This document shows, in pieces, positions 6,342 through 13,145 of a stretch of DNA of 13,145 nt; position 1 is the stretch's first letter, and every line of letters starts with the position of its first letter. The notes below the pieces were generated by a model. That model had not been told where the DNA came from, searched no databases, and saw nothing but the letters and a program-made list of their open reading frames with translations. The DNA is taken from assembly GCA_030638185.1 (NCBI GenBank), contig DAOWFD010000225.1, forward strand, positions 1-13,145, written 5' to 3'. The stretch comes from Candidatus Aegiribacteria sp. GTDB taxonomy: Bacteria > Fermentibacterota > Fermentibacteria > Fermentibacterales > JCC-6. The position numbers were made by a program, and so were the translations under genes.

Positions 6342-7646
6342 ATGACGGCAAGGCAGTTCTTTAAACTGGATGAACTGGGTACAACGTGGAAAACTGAAAC
6401 TATTGCAGGAATAACAACCTTTCTTACGATGGCGTACATAATCGTTGTCAAGCCCGCGATTCTTTCCGCAGCAGGCATTCCTGCAGGCCCATCCATGGTT
6501 GCCACCGTATTAAGCGCATTTGTGGGAACCATGCTGATGGGACTGTACGCAAAGCGACCCTTTGCCATCGCTCCCTATATGGGGGAGAATGCCTTCATAG
6601 CCTATACGGTGACCGGAATTCTTGGTTACTCCTGGCAGACCGCCCTGGGGGCTATCTTCATCGGCGGAGTACTGTTTACGATCCTTACCCTGGTCGGTGC
6701 CAGGAGCTGGCTTGCATCCTGCATTCCATCCGGGCTCAAGATCGCCTTTGCCGTGGGTATCGGTCTTTTTCTGTGCTTCATAGGCCTGAACTACACAGGG
6801 GTTGTAACAATTGGAACACCCGGAGCGGCCCCGGTTACACTGGGTGATATAGGAAGCCCGATTGTACTTATATCCGTATGCGGGCTCTTTCTTATGATCG
6901 TACTGCTGGCTCTGAAAGTCAGGGGAGCCCTTCTGATCGGAATTATCGTAACAACCGCCGCAGCGCTCATCGCAGGAATCGCTCCTATGCCAAACGGTAT
7001 CGTAAGCATGCCTCCCTCGATTGCCGGAATATTCATGAAATTCAATCTTGCCGGAGCCCTTACCTGGGGATTCATATCGGTTCTTTTGACGGTGTTTGTT
7101 ATGGATTTCGTTGATACGATGGGTACCCTTCTGGGGCTTTCGTACAGGGCGGGGTTCCTTGATGAAGATGGCAACCTTCCTGAGATCCAGAAGCCCATGC
7201 TATGTGATGCCCTTGCAACAGTTGTTGGCGCGGTACTTGGAACAACCACTACCGGAGCGTACATCGAATCCGCCACGGGAATAGAGGAGGGAGGAAAATC
7301 CGGTTTCACTGCAGTGGTGACAGCATTTCTTTTTCTGCTGGCGCTGTTCCTGACACCGGTTCTCACCGCCGTTCCCCCCTGCGCCTACGGACCGGTTCTT
7401 ATCGTAGTAGGTATGCTGATGCTGAAACCTATCACCGGATTGAAATTCGACGATATGACCGAGCTGGCACCCGCTTTTCTCACAATCGTTCTGATGAGTT
7501 TCACATACAATCTCGGTATAGGCATGACTGCAGGACTTCTGACGTGGCCGATGTTCAAGGTTGCCGCAGGAAAGCGGAAAGAGGTGCCTGCGGGGCTCTG
7601 GGTGCTTTCAGCGCTGTCCCTGCTTTACTACATGTTCGGTGCCTGA
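6342..7646 (+). CDS. AzgA-type (NCS2) purine permease, probably guanine/hypoxanthine/adenine:H+ symporter
   Basis: The protein has 434 residues, normal for the AzgA/PbuG/PbuO branch of nucleobase-cation symporter 2 proteins, with about 12-14 hydrophobic segments throughout. Diagnostic motifs are ITTFLTMAYIIVVKP (24-38), FAIAPYMGENAFIAYTV (74-90, the substrate-site half-helix in TM3), MDFVDTMGTLLGLSYRAGFLD (254-274) and TTTTGAYIESATGIEEGG (301-318, TM10 region). It imports purine bases across the cytoplasmic membrane, driven by the proton gradient. The exact base cannot be told from sequence. The start is fixed by GGGAGGT upstream of the ATG. The gene has its own hairpin terminator candidate and appears monocistronic. 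Confidence 0.92.
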   Translation: MTARQFFKLDELGTTWKTETIAGITTFLTMAYIIVVKPAILSAAGIPAGPSMVATVLSAFVGTMLMGLYAKRPFAIAPYMGENAFIAYTVTGILGYSWQTALGAIFIGGVLFTILTLVGARSWLASCIPSGLKIAFAVGIGLFLCFIGLNYTGVVTIGTPGAAPVTLGDIGSPIVLISVCGLFLMIVLLALKVRGALLIGIIVTTAAALIAGIAPMPNGIVSMPPSIAGIFMKFNLAGALTWGFISVLLTVFVMDFVDTMGTLLGLSYRAGFLDEDGNLPEIQKPMLCDALATVVGAVLGTTTTGAYIESATGIEEGGKSGFTAVVTAFLFLLALFLTPVLTAVPPCAYGPVLIVVGMLMLKPITGLKFDDMTELAPAFLTIVLMSFTYNLGIGMTAGLLTWPMFKVAAGKRKEVPAGLWVLSALSLLYYMFGA

Positions 7647-7650
7647 AAGG

Positions 7651-7680
7651 AATCCACAGGAATATTTTTTGTGGATTTTA
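7651..7680 (+). terminator. Candidate intrinsic terminator after the permease gene
   Basis: AATCCACA (7651-7658) pairs perfectly with TGTGGATT (7670-7677) across an 11-nt T-rich loop, 4 nt after the permease stop; the right arm runs into a short TTTT. The U-tract is weak, so termination strength is uncertain. Confidence 0.45.
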
Positions 7681-7691
7681 GGGAGTTGACG

Positions 7692-7719
7692 TTGACCGCT
7701 GGAATACAAATTCTCTAAT
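7692..7719 (+). promoter_or_regulatory. Candidate promoter for the TPR-PAS-kinase-like gene
   Basis: TTGACC (7692-7697), a 16-nt spacer and TCTAAT (7714-7719, five of six to TATAAT) lie just after the terminator candidate and 20 nt before the ATG. A second TTGAC overlaps at 7686-7690. Confidence 0.35.
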
Positions 7720-7739
7720 CATCCGCGAAGGGAGTCTGC

Positions 7740-10067
7740 ATGGATACATCCGGTAGTGCACCGGAAGAAGGAAAAATCCCTGAGGAAGTCAAGGGAGAAA
7801 GGCTTCTTCAAGAAAGCAGCTACGAGAAGGCTGCGGAATTTTTTCACCAGGCTGCCGAGAACCATCCCGCTCAGCGGAGCAGGCTATACCGCAGGGCTGC
7901 CGTTGCCTATTGGAAAGCAGGTGTCTTTGAAAAAGCCGCCAGGACATTCAAGGCAGCGATTCAGAGCTGCCGCAAGGATGGAGACAGTGCAGACGAAGCA
8001 AGGAATATCCTTGGCCTGGGAGCGAGCTACCACGGACTTTACAGAATGTCTGAGTCATACAGGATCATGCACGACGCGCTGAAAGTCGCAGAGGAGAGCG
8101 GAGACATGAAGATAGTAGCCGATGTAACGAACTGGCTCGGTATTATCTGCAAGGACCAGGGAGATTTCTCCCTTGCTGTAGATCATCATAAAAAGGCGCT
8201 TGATCTAAGCAGGAAACTTGGAAACGAACATGATGAAGCAAGTTCCCTCAACAGCCTTGGACTGGTGTACTACCATATGGAAAATTACCAGAGGGCCATG
8301 GAATGTTTTAACGAAGCCCTGGATATACAGCGAAGCATTGATGATTCATGGAGTTCTCCTGACACATTGAACAGTATAGGTATGACACTAAGAAGAATGG
8401 GCAGGCTGGAGGAGGCCCTGGAGTACTACATTGAAGCCCTGGAAGCAAGGAAGAAGGCCGGAGGACTGGCCCGGACAGCCAATATCCTTAACAATATAGG
8501 AAACCTGTATCTATCCATGGGGAATACGGACAATGCGATTAAATCTCATAAAGAAGCTCTTCTAATCCGTGAAGAGATTTCCAGCAGAAGCGGGATGGCA
8601 TCATCCCTTCTCAACCTTGGCGAAGCGTGGAAAAAGGCAGACAAACTTCACAAATCGGCATCATGTCTTGAGAAAAGCCTGAACTACCAGCAGAACAACA
8701 GACCCGATGAAATGATGATGGATACCATCCGGATGCTGGCAGAGGTCAGAAGCGGGTTGGGAGACAGTGAAAAGGCATACGATCTGAGCGTTCAGGCTCT
8801 GGAGACATCGAGAAACCTTTACCGTGATCAGGTCGAAAAGAGACTTCTGGAATCAAGAGAAATACTTGAGACCGAGCATAGGGTCAGGGAGGCAGAACTT
8901 CTCAGAAGCAAGAACCGCAATCTGGAGGATCTCTCGGACATGCTGTCAGCTCAGAAGGAACAGCTTCAGCTTATCCTTGATTACGTCCCGGCGGTGATAG
9001 TATTCATAAATAATGAGGGAACCGTAATCAGGCTGAACAGGTATGCGTCCAGGCTTGTAGAAAAAGAACCCATGGAGCTTGTTGGAGGAGAGGCGGAAGC
9101 GTTCTTTGGATCACTGGGAAAAATCCTTAAGAGCCCGTCTGACGGGGATGACAGAGACACATCAAAGCCCCTGCTGAACAGTGAAGAAACGGTTTCCCTG
9201 AAGGATGGAGATCATGTGTTTCTCTGTCACCGAGTTCCGTTCAAAGGCTTGGAAAGCACACTTGATGGAACGGTTGTGTTCGCCATTGATATTACGAAAG
9301 AGAAAAGGGAGGAACAGAGAAGAAAGGAGCTTCAGGAATTAGCCGGCAAAGCTAAAAGACTTGAAAGCCTGGGGTATCTTGCAGGGAGTATAGCTCATGA
9401 TTTCAACAATCTTCTAATGGGTATAATGGGCAATGTTGAGCTGGTGATCGGACGGACAGGCGATGCCCAGACCAGGAGTAATCTGGAAAAAGCCTCCGAG
9501 AGTGCAAGGTGCGCCGTAACACTTTGCACCCAGTTACTGGCCTTTTCGGGAGGGGGTAATTCGATCTCAAAACAGCTTGACCTTTCCGCGGAGGTAGGGT
9601 TCATTCTCAAATCCCTTACGTTCGATCCGGAAGTGCATTTCAGGTTCAGCACCATCCTTCCTGGAGGGCTGCCGCTGATCGACATATCACCCTCCCAGTT
9701 GCGTCTGGCACTGAAGAACCTTCTGGACGTTCTGGAAGAGATGATAAGTGAGGGTGAGAATGTGGATATTGTAACCGGCAGGGTGCGTGTCGACTCCGAG
9801 TACCTGAAGGAAGCGGTGCACAATACTGATTCAACGGAAGGTGATTACCTTTTTATGGAAGTGAGCACCTCTTCGGGAGAGATTTCAAGAGAAGAAATCT
9901 GCCGCATGTTCGATCCTTTCTCTAATGGCGATGTCCTGAAGATAGACCTGAGAATGCCTGCTGTTCACGGTATTCTGAAATCACATGGTGGATTCATGAC
10001 ATGCAGACAGACGGAAAACTCAGCAGGGATGATAAGGCTGCACTTTCCCTGCTCACAGGGGGGTTAA
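7740..10067 (+). CDS. TPR-PAS-histidine-kinase-like protein with degenerate ATP-binding domain
   Basis: This 775-residue protein has no signal peptide or membrane segment, so it is cytoplasmic. Residues about 15-365 hold roughly nine tetratricopeptide repeats (for example 'GLVYYHMENYQRAMECFNEA'). A coiled-coil linker (about 365-410), a PAS-like domain (about 405-520) and a dimerisation/phosphoacceptor helix follow, with LAGSIAHDFNNLL and His553 intact. The catalytic ATPase region (about 625-770) can still be aligned, ending in HGILKSHGGFMTC...IRLHFP. Its nucleotide-binding residues are gone, however. The N-box Asn is V664 (KNLLDVLEEM), the G1 DxGxG is replaced around T710-E714, and the G2 GTGLGL is replaced by KIDLRM. 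This is therefore probably not an active autokinase; it may be phosphorylated in trans or act as a scaffold. The start is ATG with AAGGGAG upstream. An MBL-fold gene begins 4 nt after the stop. Confidence 0.88.
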   Translation: MDTSGSAPEEGKIPEEVKGERLLQESSYEKAAEFFHQAAENHPAQRSRLYRRAAVAYWKAGVFEKAARTFKAAIQSCRKDGDSADEARNILGLGASYHGLYRMSESYRIMHDALKVAEESGDMKIVADVTNWLGIICKDQGDFSLAVDHHKKALDLSRKLGNEHDEASSLNSLGLVYYHMENYQRAMECFNEALDIQRSIDDSWSSPDTLNSIGMTLRRMGRLEEALEYYIEALEARKKAGGLARTANILNNIGNLYLSMGNTDNAIKSHKEALLIREEISSRSGMASSLLNLGEAWKKADKLHKSASCLEKSLNYQQNNRPDEMMMDTIRMLAEVRSGLGDSEKAYDLSVQALETSRNLYRDQVEKRLLESREILETEHRVREAELLRSKNRNLEDLSDMLSAQKEQLQLILDYVPAVIVFINNEGTVIRLNRYASRLVEKEPMELVGGEAEAFFGSLGKILKSPSDGDDRDTSKPLLNSEETVSLKDGDHVFLCHRVPFKGLESTLDGTVVFAIDITKEKREEQRRKELQELAGKAKRLESLGYLAGSIAHDFNNLLMGIMGNVELVIGRTGDAQTRSNLEKASESARCAVTLCTQLLAFSGGGNSISKQLDLSAEVGFILKSLTFDPEVHFRFSTILPGGLPLIDISPSQLRLALKNLLDVLEEMISEGENVDIVTGRVRVDSEYLKEAVHNTDSTEGDYLFMEVSTSSGEISREEICRMFDPFSNGDVLKIDLRMPAVHGILKSHGGFMTCRQTENSAGMIRLHFPCSQGG

Positions 10068-10071
10068 ATCT

Positions 10072-10791
10072 ATGTCTTTCAGAATACAAATCCTGTTCAA
10101 CAATACCGCAGGTAGAACCGATCTCGCCACCGGGATCGGCTTCAGTGCCCTTGTAGGGAATGACTTACTCTTTGATACCGGTAACAACGGTGGTAGCCTT
10201 TTTGCGAACATGGAAATTTTAGGTATTGATCCCATGAAAATAAGCGCCGTGGTTATCTCTCACGATCACTGGGATCATACGGGGGGCCTCGACGACCTGC
10301 TGGCGGTTAAACCGGGTATAACCGTTTACGGATGTCCGGGATTTGGTGAGGAACTGAAGAGAAAAATAACTCTGAACGACGGAGTTTTTACGTCCTGTTC
10401 TGAATACCGGCAGATAGGACCGGGCATTTTTCTTACCGGAGAGTTGCCTGGTTACTACAAGGGGACTTACCTGGCCGAACAGGCTATGATCCTCGAAACG
10501 GAGAGCGGGATCTCCATCATCACAGGCTGTGCCCACCCGGGAATTGTGAACATCGTTGACCGGGTTATTGAACACTTTTCTATAAAAAAACTCCACGCCA
10601 TCATCGGCGGCTTTCACCTGAATAGCCATACGGAAGAAGAACTGGAGAGAGTCCTCGATGATCTTGGGAATAGAGATATCAATCTGTTCGCGCCTATGCA
10701 TTGTACCGGTGAAAAGGCAATCCAGACCTTCAGTAACAGGTTCAGTGATAAAGCCTGCATTCTCAAATCGGGAGATTCATTGGAAATCTAG
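10072..10791 (+). CDS. MBL-fold metallo-hydrolase, dihydropterin-phosphate-synthase-like (MJ0301-type)
   Basis: The protein has 239 residues. Metal ligands of the metallo-beta-lactamase fold are visible: H64-D-H66-W-D68-H69, H155 in TGCAHPGIVNIV, and H210 in APMHCTG; GGFHL (H182) is also conserved. LLFDTG near residue 35 is the usual beta-strand before the site. The TGCAHPGI block and overall size place it with the proteins annotated as 7,8-dihydropterin-6-yl-methyl-4-(beta-D-ribofuranosyl)aminobenzene 5'-phosphate synthase. That name comes from in vitro work on an archaeal methanopterin-pathway enzyme and need not apply here; the substrate is unknown. The gene starts 4 nt after the degenerate kinase gene, with the G-rich 3' end of that gene serving as ribosome site, so the two are probably co-translated. 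Confidence 0.87.
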   Translation: MSFRIQILFNNTAGRTDLATGIGFSALVGNDLLFDTGNNGGSLFANMEILGIDPMKISAVVISHDHWDHTGGLDDLLAVKPGITVYGCPGFGEELKRKITLNDGVFTSCSEYRQIGPGIFLTGELPGYYKGTYLAEQAMILETESGISIITGCAHPGIVNIVDRVIEHFSIKKLHAIIGGFHLNSHTEEELERVLDDLGNRDINLFAPMHCTGEKAIQTFSNRFSDKACILKSGDSLEI

Positions 10792-10826
10792 AACACATGC
10801 ATAAACTGAAGTATTGAAAGGATGAC

Positions 10827-12035
10827 ATGGAACCTGCAGAAAAGAGTCGTATAAACATTTCTAATCGAGTGTCCAGGATACCCAGATCTGCGATTCATGA
10901 AATGACACGTTTATCCAGGGATATTGAAGATGTAGCATTTCTGTCCTGGGCAAAACCAACCTCCAAGACTCCTGACAACATAAGACAGGCAACAATTCGC
11001 GCGATAACTGAGGGTAAAACCGGGGGGTATTCAGAACCCGCCGGCCTGTTGGAACTAAGGAAGGAAATCACTGCTAAACTCTTAAGGGATAATGGTATCG
11101 ATGCTTCTACCAACGAGGTTATTGTAACCGTTGGTGCAATTGAGGGTCTTGCAGCAGCAGTCATGGCCGTAATTGATCCCGGTGATGAAGTGATTATTCC
11201 AGTTCCCGGTTATTCCACGCACATTCAGCAGGTAGTCCTTGCTTCAGGAACTCCCGTGTGTGTTCCCACCCTTGAAGACAGTGACTTCAGCCTTGATTTG
11301 GAAAGGATCAGTAAAGCTGTCAGCAGCCGTACAAAAGCGATTCTTTACAGCGATCCCAATAATCCCACCGGATCAGTATATACCAGGGAAGAATTGAAGC
11401 AATTGGCTGATATCGCCATTGAAAATAACCTGGTGGTGATCACTGATGAAGCCTACGAGTATTTCACATACGATGGACATAAACACTACAGTATCGGGGC
11501 TTTTCCAGGGATGAAGGAAAGGACCATAAGCGTATTCACTTTCACTAAAACCTACGCCATGACAGGATGGAGAATAGGATATGTCCACTCTTCTCCCGAG
11601 TTGATTCCGCAGATAAAGAAGGCTCACATACCGTTTGCCATATGTGCTCCGGTTATTTCCCAGTACGCGGCTCTTGAGGCGATCAGAGGTTCCCAGAAGT
11701 GTGTTGATGAATTCCGTAATCACTATCTCAGCGCAAGGAATCTCATGTGTGAACGGCTGGATGGCCTGGATCGTATATTCGATTACTGGAAGCCGCGAGG
11801 ATCCTATCTGATGTTACCCGGAATAAGGAAAGAACAGGGGACAGACTCCCTGAATTTCGCGAAGAAATTGCTCAGGGAAGCCGGAGTTTCCACTACTCCC
11901 GGTGTGGCTTTCAAAGGGGAATCACACCTTAGAATGTCCTTCTGCGTTCCTGAGGAAGTGATAAACAAGGCCTTCGATCGCATGGAGAAGTATTTCGCAG
12001 GATCACTCCCTGTTCTGCTACCGCGAGAGCCATGA
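10827..12035 (+). CDS. Pyridoxal-phosphate-dependent aminotransferase, class I/II (aspartate aminotransferase-like)
   Basis: This 402-residue enzyme has fold type I hallmarks: GGYSEPAGLLELR (substrate/PLP entry region), SDPNNPTG, ITDEAYEYF with D207 for the PLP ring nitrogen, TFTKTYAMTGWRIGY with the Schiff-base lysine K241, and HLRMSF with R369 for the substrate carboxylate. All key residues are present, so the enzyme is probably active on amino acid and 2-oxo acid pairs; the exact substrate cannot be read. It lies 35 nt after the MBL gene on the same strand. The start is ATG with GAAAGGA upstream. Homology seems to end near the MEKYF at 11982-11996. The last dozen residues (AGSLPVLLPREP) are translated from the +1-shifted start of a prolyl oligopeptidase fragment, so the native C-terminus and stop have probably been replaced. 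Confidence 0.93.
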   Translation: MEPAEKSRINISNRVSRIPRSAIHEMTRLSRDIEDVAFLSWAKPTSKTPDNIRQATIRAITEGKTGGYSEPAGLLELRKEITAKLLRDNGIDASTNEVIVTVGAIEGLAAAVMAVIDPGDEVIIPVPGYSTHIQQVVLASGTPVCVPTLEDSDFSLDLERISKAVSSRTKAILYSDPNNPTGSVYTREELKQLADIAIENNLVVITDEAYEYFTYDGHKHYSIGAFPGMKERTISVFTFTKTYAMTGWRIGYVHSSPELIPQIKKAHIPFAICAPVISQYAALEAIRGSQKCVDEFRNHYLSARNLMCERLDGLDRIFDYWKPRGSYLMLPGIRKEQGTDSLNFAKKLLREAGVSTTPGVAFKGESHLRMSFCVPEEVINKAFDRMEKYFAGSLPVLLPREP

Positions 12036-12723
12036 TGTTGAACCGGTTGTGCTTATCGACCCGAACGAGTTCCCCGAGGAGGATAGGCTGTCTCTTGCAG
12101 GAACAGTTGTAACCGATGACGGTAATCTGCTAGCCTGGGCTACAAGCGGAAGCGGATCGGACTGGTCCACGTGGTACGTGATGGATATCGAGACACATGC
12201 TAACCTGGGTGATACCATCCAATGGATCAAGGGTGGTGTCAGCTGGAACGCCGACAACACAGGTTTTTATTATACCAGGTACGAAGAACCCGAGGAGGGA
12301 CAGGAATATATCGAGCTTAACGATGATCAGAGAATCTTCTTCCACAGACTCGGCACCTTGCAGGAGCAGGACAGTTTGATCTACGAGCGGCCGGACAAGC
12401 CCGAATGGTTTTTGGGAGCCTATGAAACGGAAGACGGCAGGTACCTGATAATCTGGATCTGGGACTCGAGCCTTATGAGAAAAAATGGAATTTTCTACGT
12501 TGATCTTCTATCTGAGGATAAACAGGTGGTGGAGCTTCTGGGGGATTTTGATGCGCAATACTCTGTAATCGGTAACATCGGTGAGGAATTCTATGTCCGC
12601 ACGAATCTTGATGCTCTACACGAGAGGATCATCTGCATCGACATCACCGAGCCTTCCCGTGAGAATTGGATAGAGATCGTACCCGAAGCAGAGGAGATAC
12701 TGGAGAGCTGTGGGCCTATCTGA
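12001..12723 (+). pseudogene. Prolyl oligopeptidase (S9A) propeller fragment, truncated at both ends
   Basis: The frame that begins inside the aminotransferase 3' end reads SLFCYRESHDVEPVVLIDPN, then SLAGTVVTDDGNLLAWATSG, GSDWSTWYVMDIET and WNADNTGFYYTRY. This is the middle of the seven-bladed beta-propeller of S9A prolyl oligopeptidases (vLlDpN..., SGSDW..., F.YsRy). Upstream, the first 100-odd residues of the family are missing. Downstream, the frame stops at 12721-12723, before the catalytic alpha/beta-hydrolase domain with its Ser-Asp-His triad. A GTG at 12049 could start a 224-residue product, but no ribosome site precedes it. The piece cannot be a peptidase; it is most likely a gene remnant joined here by rearrangement. 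Confidence 0.78.
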
Positions 12724-12787
12724 AGGTCTGGACCGAATATCCGACAGATACGCTTTTTTCTGGCAGATGCTGAGGATGGTGGAATAA
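12695..12787 (+). pseudogene. Probable C-terminal tail of a third, unidentified gene
   Basis: Shifted one base relative to the propeller fragment, a frame reads AVGLSEGLDRISDRYAFFWQ and five further residues (MLRMVE minus none of its tail) to a TAA at 12785-12787. The sequence has the amphipathic, aromatic-rich look of a real protein C-terminus, and it sits where such a tail should precede the next gene. The frame is closed upstream by a TAG at 12671-12673, so only a remnant is present. I do not recognise the family; chance coding potential is possible. Confidence 0.35.
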
Positions 12788-12823
12788 ATTACAATCAAAT
12801 TCATTCCCGGAAAGCCACTGGTT

Positions 12824-13145
12824 ATGAAGCTGAAAAGTTCGGTAATTATCCTGATGCTGGTCTCTGCGGTAACCGTTGCAAAACCATGGAGCAGCGCTTC
12901 CTCCGGTCTGGACATGAGCTACCTGTACTGGGAACATGGAGGAGACTGGGTCTGGGGTTTCCAGTCGGCCTGGGGGCCTCGCATAATAGATAACCTCTAC
13001 TTCCGCGCCAAGGTAACGATTCCCGTTCCCTTCTTTGTAATCATCGGCAATCAGATTAACGTCGGAGGTGAATTCTCCTACCTGCTCAGAAACCCCCGGG
13101 AGGGATTTGCCGTTGAAACATCACTCGGAGCCGCATGGAGCCTCA
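12824..13145 (+). CDS. Secreted, probably outer-membrane protein (3' end outside window)
   Basis: An ATG at 12824 opens a frame that stays open for 107 codons to the window edge. It begins MKLKSSVIILMLVSAVTVA, a clear Sec signal peptide, with likely cleavage near A19 or a few residues later (KPWSSA). The mature part (GLDMSYLYWEHGGDWVWGFQ, then alternating hydrophobic/polar stretches with many aromatic and Gly residues, such as FRAKVTIPVPFFVIIG and VGGEFSYLL) looks like an outer-membrane beta-barrel. A weak GGAAAG site lies 9 nt upstream. The family cannot be named from this partial sequence. Confidence 0.75.
   Translation, partial: MKLKSSVIILMLVSAVTVAKPWSSASSGLDMSYLYWEHGGDWVWGFQSAWGPRIIDNLYFRAKVTIPVPFFVIIGNQINVGGEFSYLLRNPREGFAVETSLGAAWSL

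Noticed and set aside
6791..7366. 191-residue minus-strand open frame opposite the permease
   Set aside because: Low-complexity Ser/Thr/Pro/Ala-rich translation, lying entirely inside a strongly supported membrane-transporter gene; a typical antisense shadow.
9395..9823. 142-residue minus-strand open frame inside the kinase-like gene
   Set aside because: Ser/Arg-rich composition, no ribosome site, and the plus-strand frame has clear domain homology.
12049..12723. A functional small prolyl oligopeptidase-like gene starting at GTG 12049
   Set aside because: No ribosome site, homology continues upstream of the GTG, and the whole catalytic domain is missing; a remnant is more likely.
1..13145. 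CRISPR array, tRNA, rRNA or transposase
   Set aside because: No regularly spaced repeats, tRNA-like T-loop/anticodon pattern, rRNA core sequence or transposase-like protein was seen on either strand.

Overview
The window reads as chromosomal DNA from a diderm bacterium of moderate GC content. Genes are compact, with good Shine-Dalgarno sites (AGGAGG/GGAGG), and two proteins carry Sec signal peptides. The mix of nickel-pincer cofactor genes, a DUF1847 protein, an AzgA-type purine permease, a TPR-PAS-kinase and short secreted proteins suggests an uncultured anaerobic lineage, perhaps in or near the FCB group (for example Fermentibacterota). That placement is impression only; no rRNA or marker gene is present.

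Layout. (1) Positions 66-1921, minus strand: larC, overlapped at its 3' end by a gene for a membrane-anchored thioredoxin-fold protein whose first active-site Cys is replaced. (2) Positions 2106-2861, plus strand: larE, divergent from larC. An 11-bp inverted repeat lies just upstream of its ribosome binding site. LarC and LarE supply the nickel-insertion and sulfur-insertion steps of nickel-pincer nucleotide (NPN) synthesis; larB and larA are not in the window. (3) Positions 2859-2950: a decayed copy of the 3' end of the DUF1847 gene that lies intact at 4954-5631. The two copies are direct repeats flanking an AraC/GyrI-type regulator (3042-3953) and a small secreted protein (4181-4711). (4) Positions 4954-6140, minus strand: a translationally coupled pair, a bacterial-PH-domain membrane protein followed by the DUF1847 protein. 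(5) Positions 6342-7646, plus strand: an AzgA-type purine permease, ending in a hairpin. (6) Positions 7740-12035, plus strand: a cytoplasmic TPR-PAS-histidine-kinase-like protein that keeps its phospho-acceptor His but has lost the ATP-binding boxes, then an MBL-fold hydrolase 4 nt downstream, then a class I/II aminotransferase. (7) Positions about 12000-12787: a mosaic of gene fragments. An internal piece of a prolyl oligopeptidase propeller begins, out of frame, inside the aminotransferase 3' end. It is followed without a gap by what looks like the C-terminal tail of a third gene. (8) From 12824: the start of a signal-peptide-bearing, probably outer-membrane protein that runs off the window.

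No tRNA, rRNA, CRISPR array or transposase gene was seen, and no gene-free stretch exceeds 300 bases. No complete new system can be demonstrated. The points most worth checking are the degenerate kinase coupled to an MBL-fold enzyme, the direct-repeat-flanked regulator module, the gene mosaic near 12 kb, and the lar locus with its atypical thioredoxin-like partner.
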